Origin: an uncultured Desulfovibrio sp.
Lineage (GTDB): Bacteria; Desulfobacterota; Desulfovibrionia; Desulfovibrionales; Desulfovibrionaceae
DNA: 39,947 bases
Reading direction: 5' to 3'
Assembly (NCBI GenBank): GCA_934546745.1
Contig: CAKTDV010000024.1
Span: 1-39,947, forward strand
Shown here: positions 22,922 to 30,344 of the stretch, piece by piece
How the letters are laid out: every line of letters starts with the position of its first letter
How positions within the stretch are numbered: the first letter of the stretch is position 1
Program-made: the position numbers and the translations under genes
Notes under the pieces: generated by a model
Told to the model about the DNA's origin: nothing
Seen by the model: only the letters and a program-made list of their open reading frames with translations
Database searches by the model: none

Positions 22922-23090
22922 TGAAAAACCCCTTTTACAAGACGGCGTTCCCCGGAGTTCCCGATAATCAGGAAAAGTACGAAACGATCACTTCTCTTTT
23001 CGGTAAGCTGTTCTTTTTTTTTCGCCCATTCAAGAAAGAAAGGCGCAAATCAGGGGAAAAGCGGGATCATGCCGGTAATACAGGCATTTT

Positions 23091-23975
23091 TTACAGCAGG
23101 TGCGGCAGCTCTGCCGAAAGGGTTCCGGGAAGGGCGCGGATAAGTTCGTCCGCCCGCGTATCCGGCTGTGGGCGGCAGCGGCGGGCGAGCAGGCGGGCGG
23201 CGCGGGCGGCCGTCAGCGCCGCCCGTCCTGGCGTCAGGCCGTACATGGCGAAGGCGGCGGTCAGCCCGGCCACGATGTCTCCCGTGCCGCCGATGCATTC
23301 CATGGCGGGTTCCGACGGCGCGTTGACGGAGGCGACGATGGCGCCGTTTTCCACGATGTAGTCGGTCCGGCCCTTGATGAGCAGACATTTGGGATATTGC
23401 CCGTTGGCGCGGAGGCGCTCCAGCAGCGGAGGAATGTCGTGATCGTTCTGGAGGAGAAAACCGCGCGTATAGAACGGGTGGGGCGCTTTCTCATCGGCCA
23501 GAAACGCCAGTTCCCCGGCATCCGGTGTGAAAAGATCGTATTCGGCGGCGTAACCGCTCATTTTTGCCACATACATGAAGCCCGCGTCGGCCATGAGCAG
23601 GGGGCGTGGTTCGATGGCCTGGGCGGCCATGAGGACGCGGTTGTGCCCGTCCACGTCGGGGAAAAAGTAGTGGAAGAACAGGCCTTGCGGGCGCCATGCC
23701 GCAAGGCGGGCCGCCAGCATGGCATAGAGGGCGCGGCTGCCTTCGCCCGAACCGGTGTCTCCCGCCAGCGCCAGTTCCGGCGGCGGCAGGCCCAGCGCGC
23801 CGCAGGCGGCGACACAGGTCGCGGCAAGGGCGGCTGTGCCGCGTTCCACGGGAACGGCGCGGCCGTCCCGCAGGACAAGGCGATCGTTTTCGACAGAGGC
23901 GGACGGCGCGGCGGAGGCCTGCGGCGCGCGGAGCGGGAAGTCGGGATCGGGCAGCGTACCGGCTAGGATCCACAT
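23091..23975 (-). CDS. PfkB/YjeF-type carbohydrate-kinase-like protein of the selenium operon
   Basis: The 294-residue protein has a ribokinase-type fold: LALAGDTGSGEGSRALYAML near 65-85, DAGFMYVAKMSGY, LLIKGRTDYI, and the anion-hole/catalytic motif MECIGGTGDIVAGLTAAF near 225-242, as in NAD(P)HX dehydratase and PfkB kinases. Its substrate is not evident. The DAGE...PHPFYTRGF region is not typical of NAD(P)HX dehydratase. It is the last gene of the yedE-tusA-DUF3343 run, and relatives are found beside selenium-metabolism genes in other anaerobes, so a selenium-linked role is inferred. Its ATG overlaps the upstream gene by 13 bp and is preceded by AGGAGG. Confidence 0.7.
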   Translation of the reverse strand: MWILAGTLPDPDFPLRAPQASAAPSASVENDRLVLRDGRAVPVERGTAALAATCVAACGALGLPPPELALAGDTGSGEGSRALYAMLAARLAAWRPQGLFFHYFFPDVDGHNRVLMAAQAIEPRPLLMADAGFMYVAKMSGYAAEYDLFTPDAGELAFLADEKAPHPFYTRGFLLQNDHDIPPLLERLRANGQYPKCLLIKGRTDYIVENGAIVASVNAPSEPAMECIGGTGDIVAGLTAAFAMYGLTPGRAALTAARAARLLARRCRPQPDTRADELIRALPGTLSAELPHLL

Positions 23976-24529
23976 GCGAGTTGCCTCCTGGCCTCCTCAA
24001 AGGCTTTTTGCAGGCTGTAGCAACAGAGGGTCCGCCCCAGCGAATTCGGTTCCGGAGCCTCGTCCAGCGTCAGGCCGCACAGGGTGTGCGCCAGCCAGGG
24101 AACGTCCGGGCAGCCGCCGCCGGAAATATTGACGATACGGCGATCCCGCGTATTCAGAGTGATTTTCATGTTGGCGGCGCGTACCATGAGCCAGGTATCC
24201 CAGCGGCGGATCTGGAAAATGGCGACGGGTTCCAGCAGCGCGTCATGGGCGGCGACGGTCTGTTCAGGTTCCAGCCCGGCTGCGCGCAGACATTCCACAG
24301 CGGCGGCCTGAAGGAGAAGGGGAAAAAGCACGACCATGTCGCAGCCCGTGCGCAGCTGGGGCGGTGGCCCTTTGACTTCCACGTCAAAGCCGTGGGCGCG
24401 CAGGGTTTTTTCAGCGCGGATGACGTCGCCGGTGTGCGCAAAGACAAAGAAGCCCCTGTCGGAAACCGCCGCCGGGGCGGAGCGTTCCGGCGGCGTGTGG
24501 CGCAGACGGGAGAGGAGGGCGTTGATCAT
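23963..24529 (-). CDS. DUF3343-like (putative Se/S carrier) protein
   Basis: The 188-residue soluble protein has an N-terminal DUF3343-like segment (RGFFVFAHTGDVIRAEKTLR, then GCDMVVLFPLL), a domain proposed to carry selenium or sulfur and often found with YedE and YedF. The remainder contains WLMVRAANMKITLNTRDRRI, an ISGGGCPDVPWLAHTLCG stretch and TLCCYSLQKAFEEARR. Cys residues in GGGC, LCG and LCCY are candidates for carrying a chalcogen, but none is proven. It lies 48 bp after tusA and overlaps the kinase-like gene by 13 bp, so the four genes form one operon. Confidence 0.7.
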   Translation of the reverse strand: MINALLSRLRHTPPERSAPAAVSDRGFFVFAHTGDVIRAEKTLRAHGFDVEVKGPPPQLRTGCDMVVLFPLLLQAAAVECLRAAGLEPEQTVAAHDALLEPVAIFQIRRWDTWLMVRAANMKITLNTRDRRIVNISGGGCPDVPWLAHTLCGLTLDEAPEPNSLGRTLCCYSLQKAFEEARRQLACGS

Positions 24530-24577
24530 GGGCTTTCCGGGGCGGGCGGGGGAGGCGTTTCCTCCCCCGCGCCGGGG

Positions 24578-24799
24578 TTATTTGTGGATGGAGAGATGGC
24601 AGAGGCCGCCGTCCCTGTCCCGCGGTTCCACCACGAAGCCGCGTGTGCGCGCGGCGCGACTGACGTTTTCACGGCTGGCCTCATTGTCCACGATGACAAG
24701 GAAGGCGCCGTCCGGAGCGGCCTTGACGGCCTGAAGGAACAGCAGCACGGGCTGGGGGCAGGAAAGGCCGCTGGTGTCGATGGTGTGGGGGCTTGTCAT
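24578..24799 (-). CDS. TusA/YedF-like sulfurtransferase
   Basis: The protein of 73 residues is a SirA/TusA-fold carrier. Its N-terminus TSGLSCPQPVLLFLQAV holds the CPxP motif with the persulfide (or selenosulfide) cysteine at position 14. VIVDNEASRENVSRAARTRG and the C-terminal strand complete the fold. In E. coli TusA passes sulfur for tRNA thiolation. The paralogue YedF next to YedE is linked to selenium metabolism, and the position here supports the latter. Its ATG shares one base with the yedE stop (TAATG), showing tight coupling. Confidence 0.88.
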   Translation of the reverse strand: MTSPHTIDTSGLSCPQPVLLFLQAVKAAPDGAFLVIVDNEASRENVSRAARTRGFVVEPRDRDGGLCHLSIHK

Positions 24800-25893
24800 T
24801 ACGCGCCTCGCTTGCAGTTGAAAATACCGATGATCAGGCAGATGGCAAGGCCCCCGATGGCCGCGATCGCCCCGTTGGGGCCGATGCCCGCGCCGCTGGA
24901 AGCCATGCCGAAATTGTGGGCGAAGGCGGCCCCGATCAGTAGGCCCGCGACAAAGATGGCGGCGTCGTTGTCACCTTCTCCGGCCATGAAGAGCTGGCGG
25001 CCAGGGCAGCCGCCGGCGAGCGCGAACGCCAGCCCGGCCGTGACCATGCCAAGGAAGTTCCAGAGGCTTTCCGTATGGGCGATGGGCTGTCCGGTAAAGC
25101 CGGGCTTGAAGGTTCCGAAGGCCGCGTTGAGGGCCAGCGCCATGGCGAGCATGGCCAGCAGGCCCAGCGCCAGATGGCACTGGCGGAAGAGAAGGAGGTC
25201 GCGAATGGCGCCCATGGTGCAGAAGCGGCTGCGCTGGGCCAGGAAGCCCGCGACGAGACCGGCGGCCAGCGAGACAAGCAGGGGCGCATGGGCCGCGCCG
25301 GGACCGCTGACCGAAGTGAAGACGCTGCCGTTGGCGGGCTGTCCGGGGACAGGCTGATGGGTCAGTGCCAGCGCCAGCAGGCCGAGAAGCACAAGCGGCA
25401 GGGCCAGTCCCGCAAGGGCATGTTGTTTCTGGCTGCGTCCGAGAGAGAAACCCTGGCGGAAAAAGAGCGTACCCGCGCCAATGCCGCAGATCAGGCCAGC
25501 GAGTCCGAAAAGCGCGTTGCCGTCGCCGCCCGCGAGGCGCAGGATGACGCGCCACGGGCAGCCGAGAAAGACCAGCGCGCCGATGGCCGCGATCATACCC
25601 AGCAGAAAACGGACGAAGGGGGCCGATCCGCCGCGAGCGCGAAATTCACCTGAAAGCAGGGCCGCCGCGAAGGCTCCCAGCCCCATGCCGATGATTTCCG
25701 GGCGGAGATACTGGACAATGGGCGCGCGATGCAGACCCAGCGCCCCCGCTATATCGCGGTTGAAGCAGGCGATGCAGATACCCATGTTGCCGGGGTTGCC
25801 CTGAAATTGCAGAAAGACGGCCAGCGCGCCGAGCGCAAGGCCCACAAAGACGATACCACCGGTGGTGGCAAAGAGATTGACGCCGGTTTTCAT
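24799..25893 (-). CDS. yedE: YedE-like selenium/thiosulfate transporter
   Basis: The 364-residue membrane protein of the YeeE/YedE family has about nine to ten spans and the conserved cysteine motifs ACFNRDIAG (near 43-51), FLGCPWRVI (near 109), SRFCTMGAIRDL (near 224) and LAGGCPGRQLF (near 287). YeeE moves thiosulfate through such a cysteine relay. YedE forms with the longer layout seen here accompany selenium genes and are thought to move a selenium species. The ATG at 25893 follows AAGGAA by six bases (a TTG lies just upstream). It is the first gene of the operon ahead of the TusA-like carrier. Confidence 0.85.
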   Translation of the reverse strand: MKTGVNLFATTGGIVFVGLALGALAVFLQFQGNPGNMGICIACFNRDIAGALGLHRAPIVQYLRPEIIGMGLGAFAAALLSGEFRARGGSAPFVRFLLGMIAAIGALVFLGCPWRVILRLAGGDGNALFGLAGLICGIGAGTLFFRQGFSLGRSQKQHALAGLALPLVLLGLLALALTHQPVPGQPANGSVFTSVSGPGAAHAPLLVSLAAGLVAGFLAQRSRFCTMGAIRDLLLFRQCHLALGLLAMLAMALALNAAFGTFKPGFTGQPIAHTESLWNFLGMVTAGLAFALAGGCPGRQLFMAGEGDNDAAIFVAGLLIGAAFAHNFGMASSGAGIGPNGAIAAIGGLAICLIIGIFNCKRGA

Positions 25894-25919
25894 CAAAAGT
25901 TCCTTTGTGGTTGCAACCT

Positions 25920-26004
25920 CCCCCCTTCAGGGGGGAAAGCTCTTCTTGACACACCGGGCAATCCAGAGAAAATCTTTTCCGTCACCTCTCCCTTCAGGGA
26001 GAGG
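25920..26004. repeat. Two TTCA-loop hairpins in the yedE leader region
   Basis: Stems of six (25920-25925 with 25930-25935) and eight base pairs (25985-25992 with 25997-26004), both closed by TTCA on the plus strand (TGAA on the transcribed side). They would lie in the yedE 5' UTR if transcription starts upstream. One could sequester or protect the leader. No known riboswitch is recognised. Confidence 0.45.
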
Positions 26005-26364
26005 CAAGCCGCGCGGCAACACGGATACATCGGGCCGCCGGATACGGTGCCAGACGGCGATGGGGCGACCGCGGAGGGGAACAGAGATCCTCCGGAAGGG
26101 GAGTGCGGCGGCGAAAATGCCGTGCCGCGCACGACGGAGGGAGACGGCGGCGGGATCGGTGCGGTTGTTACCTGTCTGCCGGAGAGAGTCCTTGCGGGCG
26201 TTGTTTCTGTGAGAAGACAGTGTGATCCGAAGGACAGACTCCGTGGAAAAACCATGCCGGGCGCGTCCGCCGTGCGAGCTCCATGCCATGAAGCGGAGAG
26301 CGTCGTCAGGTATGGCGGAAGCGCATGGTCTTTCTCCTGTGGTTTGTCCGATCAAAAAAATGTT

Positions 26365-26393
26365 CCAGAGTGGTTTCTCTGGCGGACGTGAGA
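26365..26393. repeat. Dispersed hairpin repeat (copy 2)
   Basis: CCAGAG (26365-26370), TGGTTT, CTCTGG (26377-26382), then CGGACGTGAGAG. It matches the ends of the longer hairpin at 1501-1550, including the CGGACGTG tail. Confidence 0.4.
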
Positions 26394-26563
26394 GCGGACG
26401 CCCGCATCTGGCTCCAGGGAAAAAACGGCGTTTTTTCCACAGCGTGCGGGCGGAATCGCTTTGAACGTGAAAACTGTCAAAAGCAAGACGTTCTGGGAAA
26501 AAGCGTAGTCCATTTTTGCGGAGAAAGAAAGATGCGGAGGGCGGGGATTCTCTCAAAGAGAGA

Positions 26564-26593
26564 CAAAAAAACCTCCGCAAACGCGGAGGTTTT
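26564..26593 (-). terminator. Terminator of tRNA-Arg
   Basis: Minus strand ACCTCCGC, loop GTTT, GCGGAGGT followed by a T-run (complement of 26564-26570). It lies directly after the tRNA 3' end. Confidence 0.88.
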
Positions 26594-26599
26594 GAAAAA

Positions 26600-26676
26600 T
26601 GGCGCGCCCGAAGAGATTCGAACTCCTGGCCTACAGGTTCGTAGCCTGTTGCTCTATCCAGCTGAGCTACGAGCGC
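26600..26676 (-). tRNA. tRNA-Arg (anticodon ACG)
   Basis: On the minus strand GCGCTCGTAGCTCAG begins at 26676 and GGGCGCG plus encoded CCA ends at 26600. The acceptor pairs fully with one G-U, the anticodon arm CAGGCTACGAACCTG gives ACG (read as ICG, decoding CGU/CGC/CGA), and the T-arm has GTTCGAATC. Length is 77 nt with CCA. Confidence 0.95.
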
Positions 26677-26685
26677 GTGAATGTT

Positions 26686-26714
26686 TTTCTAGAAGATACA
26701 ACGTCTTCTGTCAA
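26686..26714 (-). promoter_or_regulatory. Promoter of tRNA-Arg
   Basis: Minus strand TTGACA (26709-26714), 17-bp spacer, TAGAAA (26686-26691), nine bases before the tRNA 5' end. A consensus -35 and ideal spacing make this a strong call. Confidence 0.7.
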
Positions 26715-26730
26715 GAAACTTTTTGCGGTT

Positions 26731-26997
26731 CTAGGCTTCGACGGCGTTGACGGCGCGGGACAGGCGGGACACCTTGCGGGCGGCCTTCTTCCAGTGGATG
26801 GAGCCTTTGCGGGCGGCCTTGGCCAGCACGGCGGCGGCGGCGCTCAGGGCGGTGGTGGCCTGCGCCTTGTCGCCGGAGGTAACGGCGGCGCGAACGGCCT
26901 TGACGGCGTTTTTCACACGGGTACGGGCGGCGCGGTTGATGGCGGCGCGCTTCAGGCTCTGCTTGTGACGTTTGATGGCGGACTTATGGTTAGCCAC
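26731..26997 (-). CDS. rpsT: 30S ribosomal protein S20
   Basis: S20 binds 16S rRNA early in small-subunit assembly. The 88-residue product begins ANHKSAIKRHKQSLKRAAIN and ends RLSRAVNAVEA, with the KGSIHWKKAARKVSRL region typical of the family, and is rich in Lys, Arg and Ala. The start is GTG at 26995-26997, preceded by GGAGGAAGATC. The frame is open to 27168, but the GTG matches the usual VANHKS start. It follows glyQS on the same strand with its own promoter and a roughly 160-nt leader. Confidence 0.96.
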   Translation of the reverse strand: MANHKSAIKRHKQSLKRAAINRAARTRVKNAVKAVRAAVTSGDKAQATTALSAAAAVLAKAARKGSIHWKKAARKVSRLSRAVNAVEA

Positions 26998-27076
26998 GAT
27001 CTTCCTCCATAAAAATCTTGCGGTTGAAATGCCCGGCGATGCCCGCCACAGGGGAGGTCGAGGCACCGGCTCAGCC

Positions 27077-27134
27077 AGAGCATTTCCATCCTCTGCGAGA
27101 CAAAATGCTCTATGGTGGCCCGCGTTATGCGGGC
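27077..27134 (-). promoter_or_regulatory. rpsT leader hairpins
   Basis: In the transcribed leader, AGAGCATTT (27103-27111 side) pairs with AAATGCTCT (27077-27085 side), and GCCCGC/GCGGGC (27118-27134) forms a second stem around a five-base loop. The 14-base core CCCGCGTTATGCGG recurs at 27203-27216. Ribosomal-protein leaders often fold for autoregulation, and that is only a suggestion here. Confidence 0.35.
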
Positions 27135-27158
27135 AAAATACGCTCTCTGGAATTTCCC

Positions 27159-27187
27159 TTTCTAGCACAGGGGCGCGATGCGGTCAA
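27159..27187 (-). promoter_or_regulatory. Promoter of rpsT
   Basis: Minus strand TTGACC (27182-27187), 17-bp spacer, extended -10 TGC-TAGAAA (27159-27164). It overlaps the last codons of the small frame 27162-27296. Confidence 0.6.
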
Positions 27188-27296
27188 GTTTTTTTTGGAT
27201 GTCCCGCGTTATGCGGCGCGCGGGCGAGCCCCCGCCCGGGTCCGGGCGGGGATCCTTTTCCGAAGCGACGCCGCCCGCGCCCGCCAGAGCGGTCAT
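27162..27296 (-). CDS. Possible small protein after glyS (44 residues)
   Basis: A 44-codon frame starts at ATG 27294-27296 with an excellent GGAGGAAAACC ribosome-binding site, 39 bp after the glyS stop. The product begins MTALAGAGGVASEKD, has a Pro/Gly-rich middle (DPRPDPGGGSPARR) and ends ITRDIQKKLDRIAPLC. No family is recognised. The position, good initiation signal and charged amphipathic end favour translation as part of glyQS. GC-rich composition means a chance frame is possible. Confidence 0.35.
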   Translation of the reverse strand: MTALAGAGGVASEKDPRPDPGGGSPARRITRDIQKKLDRIAPLC

Positions 27297-27335
27297 GGTT
27301 TTCCTCCGCAACCGCTCCAGGCGGAACGGCGCGCG

Positions 27336-29423
27336 TCACATCTGCAGCGCGGCAAAGTCGGCCAGGCGCGCAAAGCGGGAAGCGAGCGCGTTGAGCATGA
27401 TCAGGCGGTTGCGGCGCAGGGCGGCATCGTCGCACATGACCATGACGCCGTCGAAAAAGGCTTCCACGGCGGGGCGCACTTCCAGCAGGGTTTTCAGGGC
27501 CGACGCATGGTCGCCTCCCGCGCGCAGGGTGTCCAGGCGGGGCAGCAGTTCGCGCAGGGTGGCGGCAAGGGCTTTTTCCGGATCTTCCCGCAGCAGGGCG
27601 TCCTCCCACTGATCGCCCAGGTCTTCTCCGGCCTGTTTGCGTACGATATTGGCCACGCGCTTGAAGGTCTGCACGGCACCGGCGCAGGCGTCTTCCCGGC
27701 TGAAGGCCGAGAGGGCGGCCAGCCGCAGCGCGGCGTCGCGGATATCCTCAGATCCCGCGCCCAGCGCAGCCTCCACAAGGAGCGTGTCCTCGCCCCGGCC
27801 CTGCCAGTAGTTGCGCAGGCGTCCGGCCATGAATTCCAGAAGTTTGTCCACGGCTTCCCCGGGGGCGAGCTTCCAGGGACGATCGCCGTACAGTTCCAGC
27901 GCGCGGCTGAAGAGGGCGCGCAGATCAATGGTCAGCCCGTAGTCAAGCACGATGCGCAGAATGCCGATGGCGCAGCGGCGCAGTCCGTTGGGATCCGCCG
28001 TGCCGGTGGGAATCATGCCGAGCCCGAAGCAGCCCGCGAGAGTGTCCGCCTTGTCGGCCAGCGAGAGCAGCGCGCCTCCGGGGCTGGCGGGCAGGGGCGT
28101 TTCCGGGCCAGCGGGAAGATACTGTTCCCGGAGCGCCTGGGCGACGGCGGCGCTTTCGCCTTTGCGTTCGGCGTAGATGCCGCCCATGATGCCCTGAAGC
28201 GTATCAAATTCGCCCACCATGCCGCTGACAAGGTCGGCCTTGGAAAGACGGCCCGCGCGCGCGGCGTCGTCGGGCGACACCATGCCGCTGGCGGCGGTTT
28301 CGGCCAGATGGCGGCAGAGAATTTCCAGGCGGCGGGTCTTTTCGCCCATGCTGCCCAGACGGCCGATGAAGATGACGTGATCCAGCTTTTCCAGCCAGTG
28401 ATCGAAGGTCTCGCGCAGATCGGCATGCCAGAAGAAGCGGGCGTCCTCAAGGCGCGCGCGCAACACACGTTCCCAGCCGCGCTTCACCAGGCCCCTGTCC
28501 TCAGGGGTCAGATTGAGGACGGTCAGGAAGTGCGGCAGCAGCGCGCCATCGGGGCCTTCCACGCCAAAGCTTTTCTGGTGGCTTTCCATGCTGGTCAGCA
28601 GCACCTCGCGGGGAACCTCAAGATAGGAGGCGTCAAAGTCGCCCAGCAGCGGCACGGGATGTTCGGTAAGCCCTTCCACCTCGCGCAGGAGACTGTCCTT
28701 CCACAGGATTCTGCCGCCGATGGCGGCGGCCTGTTCGTCGCCGCCTGTGACAATGGCGGCGCGGCGATCGGCGGGCAGCGGGGTGATGCCGCCCCTGTCG
28801 CTCAGGAGGGGCAGCAGATCGCGCGCCTCGTTCACGCGGAAGGGGCCCCGGCCGTGAATGCGGTGCCCGAAGGTTTCGCGGCCGGAGGCGACCGGGCCCA
28901 CCTCAAAGGGCACCACGTCACCGTCGAGCAGCGCCACAATCCAGCGCAGGGGGCGGGCATAGGCCACATGGTTCGCGCCCCAGCGCATACGCTTGGCAAA
29001 GGGCAGGGCCGTGATGACGGCGGGGCAGATGGCCGCCAGCAGATCCCTGGCCGCAGCGCCGCCAGTGCGTTTGCGCACGGCCACGTATTCCCCCTTGGGC
29101 GTGTCCTGCCTGAAGACGTCGTCCAGTGTGCCGCCGTTGGTGCGCACGAAGCCTTCCAGCGCCCTGGTGGGTTTGCCGTCGCCGTCGTAGGCCACGCGGA
29201 CGGGCGGCCCGGCCACCACTTCCTCGCGTTCGCTCTGGACGGGGTTGAGATCCTCCACAATGAGGATGGCGCGGCGCGGCGTGCTCAGGGCGCGGATGGG
29301 GCCGTGCTCAAGGGCCAGTTCTTCCAGGGCCGCGGCGAAGCGGGTTTCCAGTTCCTGTTCTTCCGTGGGCAGAAAGCGGGAAGGCACTTCCTCGCTGCCG
29401 ATTTCAAGCACAAAGGTTGCCAT
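27336..29423 (-). CDS. glyS: Glycine--tRNA ligase, beta subunit
   Basis: GlyS is the large subunit of the bacterial alpha2beta2 glycyl-tRNA synthetase and supplies tRNA-binding functions. The 695-residue protein begins MATFVLEIGSEEVPSRFLP and shows TPRRAILIVEDL, VEGLTEHPVPLLGDFDASYLEVP (in parts), HQKSFGV, and KADLVSGMVGEFDTLQGIMGG, with the anticodon-binding-like C-terminus (VMVMCDDAALRRNRLIMLN). Length and order match the family. It starts three bases after the glyQ stop. Confidence 0.96.
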   Translation of the reverse strand: MATFVLEIGSEEVPSRFLPTEEQELETRFAAALEELALEHGPIRALSTPRRAILIVEDLNPVQSEREEVVAGPPVRVAYDGDGKPTRALEGFVRTNGGTLDDVFRQDTPKGEYVAVRKRTGGAAARDLLAAICPAVITALPFAKRMRWGANHVAYARPLRWIVALLDGDVVPFEVGPVASGRETFGHRIHGRGPFRVNEARDLLPLLSDRGGITPLPADRRAAIVTGGDEQAAAIGGRILWKDSLLREVEGLTEHPVPLLGDFDASYLEVPREVLLTSMESHQKSFGVEGPDGALLPHFLTVLNLTPEDRGLVKRGWERVLRARLEDARFFWHADLRETFDHWLEKLDHVIFIGRLGSMGEKTRRLEILCRHLAETAASGMVSPDDAARAGRLSKADLVSGMVGEFDTLQGIMGGIYAERKGESAAVAQALREQYLPAGPETPLPASPGGALLSLADKADTLAGCFGLGMIPTGTADPNGLRRCAIGILRIVLDYGLTIDLRALFSRALELYGDRPWKLAPGEAVDKLLEFMAGRLRNYWQGRGEDTLLVEAALGAGSEDIRDAALRLAALSAFSREDACAGAVQTFKRVANIVRKQAGEDLGDQWEDALLREDPEKALAATLRELLPRLDTLRAGGDHASALKTLLEVRPAVEAFFDGVMVMCDDAALRRNRLIMLNALASRFARLADFAALQM

Positions 29424-29426
29424 GCC

Positions 29427-30305
29427 TTACCTCGCAGTGCGGTTGAGAAGGGGGTGGCCCATTGCCTCACGCTGGGCCGTGTACAGGCGCGCCACGCCGG
29501 ACGCCAGCGCGCGCACGCGGCCGATGTAGCCCGCGCGTTCCGTGATGGAGATGGCGCCGCGCGCGTCCAGCAGGTTGAAGGTGTGGGAACATTTCAGGCA
29601 GTAGTCATAGGCGGGCCAGGGGAGGTTCAGTTCCAGCATGCGTTTGCATTCGCCCTCGAAGTCGCCGAACTGGCGCAGCAGCATGCCGGCGTTGCTGGCC
29701 TCGAAGTTGTGGCGGGACTGTTCCACCTCGTTCTGATGGTAGATGTCGCCGTAGGTGACGTTTTTGTTCCAGCGGAGATCATAGACGGACTCCACCCCCT
29801 GAAGGTACATGGCGAGACGTTCGAGCCCGTAGGTCAGCTCCACGCTGACGGGGAAGAGGTCGATGCCGCCCACCTGCTGGAAGTAGGTGAACTGGCTGAC
29901 TTCCATGCCGTTGAGCCAGACTTCCCAGCCGAGGCCCCACGCGCCGAGGGTGGGGGATTCCCAGTCGTCTTCCACAAAGCGGATATCCTGCCGCGCGGGG
30001 TTGATGCCCAGCGCGTTCAGGCTTTCCAGATAGAGATCCTGCGCGTTTTCCGGCGAGGGCTTGAGAATGACCTGGAACTGGAAATAGCGTTGCAGGCGGT
30101 TGGGATTCTCGCCGTAGCGGCCATCCGTGGGGCGGCGGGAAGGTTCCACATAGGCGACGGACCAAGGTTCGGGGCCAAGCACGCGCAGGAAGGTGTTGGG
30201 GTTGAAGGTGCCCGCGCCGCATTCCACGCCCGAGGGTTCCTCGATGACGCAGCCCTGCTTTGCCCAGTAGTCCTGCAGGGTAAGGATGACGTCCTGAAAA
30301 TACAT
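29427..30305 (-). CDS. glyQ: Glycine--tRNA ligase, alpha subunit
   Basis: GlyQ is the catalytic subunit that activates glycine and charges tRNA-Gly. The 292-residue protein begins MYFQDVILTLQDYWAKQGC and contains GAGTFNPNTFLRVLGPEPW, VEPSRRPTDGRYGENPNRL, QVILKPSP, DWESPTLGAWGLGWEVWLNG and TYGLERLAMYLQGV, all class II synthetase landmarks of this subunit. The ATG at 30305 follows AAAAGGA at six bases. Earlier in-frame ATGs (30311 and 30335) have poorer spacing. It lies between recO and glyS. Confidence 0.96.
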   Translation of the reverse strand: MYFQDVILTLQDYWAKQGCVIEEPSGVECGAGTFNPNTFLRVLGPEPWSVAYVEPSRRPTDGRYGENPNRLQRYFQFQVILKPSPENAQDLYLESLNALGINPARQDIRFVEDDWESPTLGAWGLGWEVWLNGMEVSQFTYFQQVGGIDLFPVSVELTYGLERLAMYLQGVESVYDLRWNKNVTYGDIYHQNEVEQSRHNFEASNAGMLLRQFGDFEGECKRMLELNLPWPAYDYCLKCSHTFNLLDARGAISITERAGYIGRVRALASGVARLYTAQREAMGHPLLNRTAR

Positions 30306-30344
30306 CGGCATTCCTTTTGGACTGTTAACGTTCACATACGCCGC

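Larger units (their letters stand above)
25894..26563. other. 670-bp gene-free region upstream of yedE
   Basis: No frame here has both a ribosome-binding site and a recognisable protein. It holds two perfect hairpins with TTCA loops: CCCCCC/GGGGGG (25920-25935), 27 bp before the yedE start on its leader side, and CCTCTCCC/GGGAGAGG (25985-26004). It also holds a dispersed hairpin repeat (26365-26393). The 217- and 220-codon frames that cross it look like GC-rich chance frames. The yedE promoter should be in this region but is not clear. Confidence 0.45.

Noticed and set aside
23066..23092. ATGCC...GGCAT plus T-run after the kinase-like gene as its terminator
   Set aside because: The T-run follows the stem on the plus strand, the wrong orientation for the minus-strand operon, and the stem is short.
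25729..26580. Overlapping 217- and 220-codon frames upstream of yedE
   Set aside because: Neither has a good start or family similarity. Composition looks like chance frames in GC-rich DNA.
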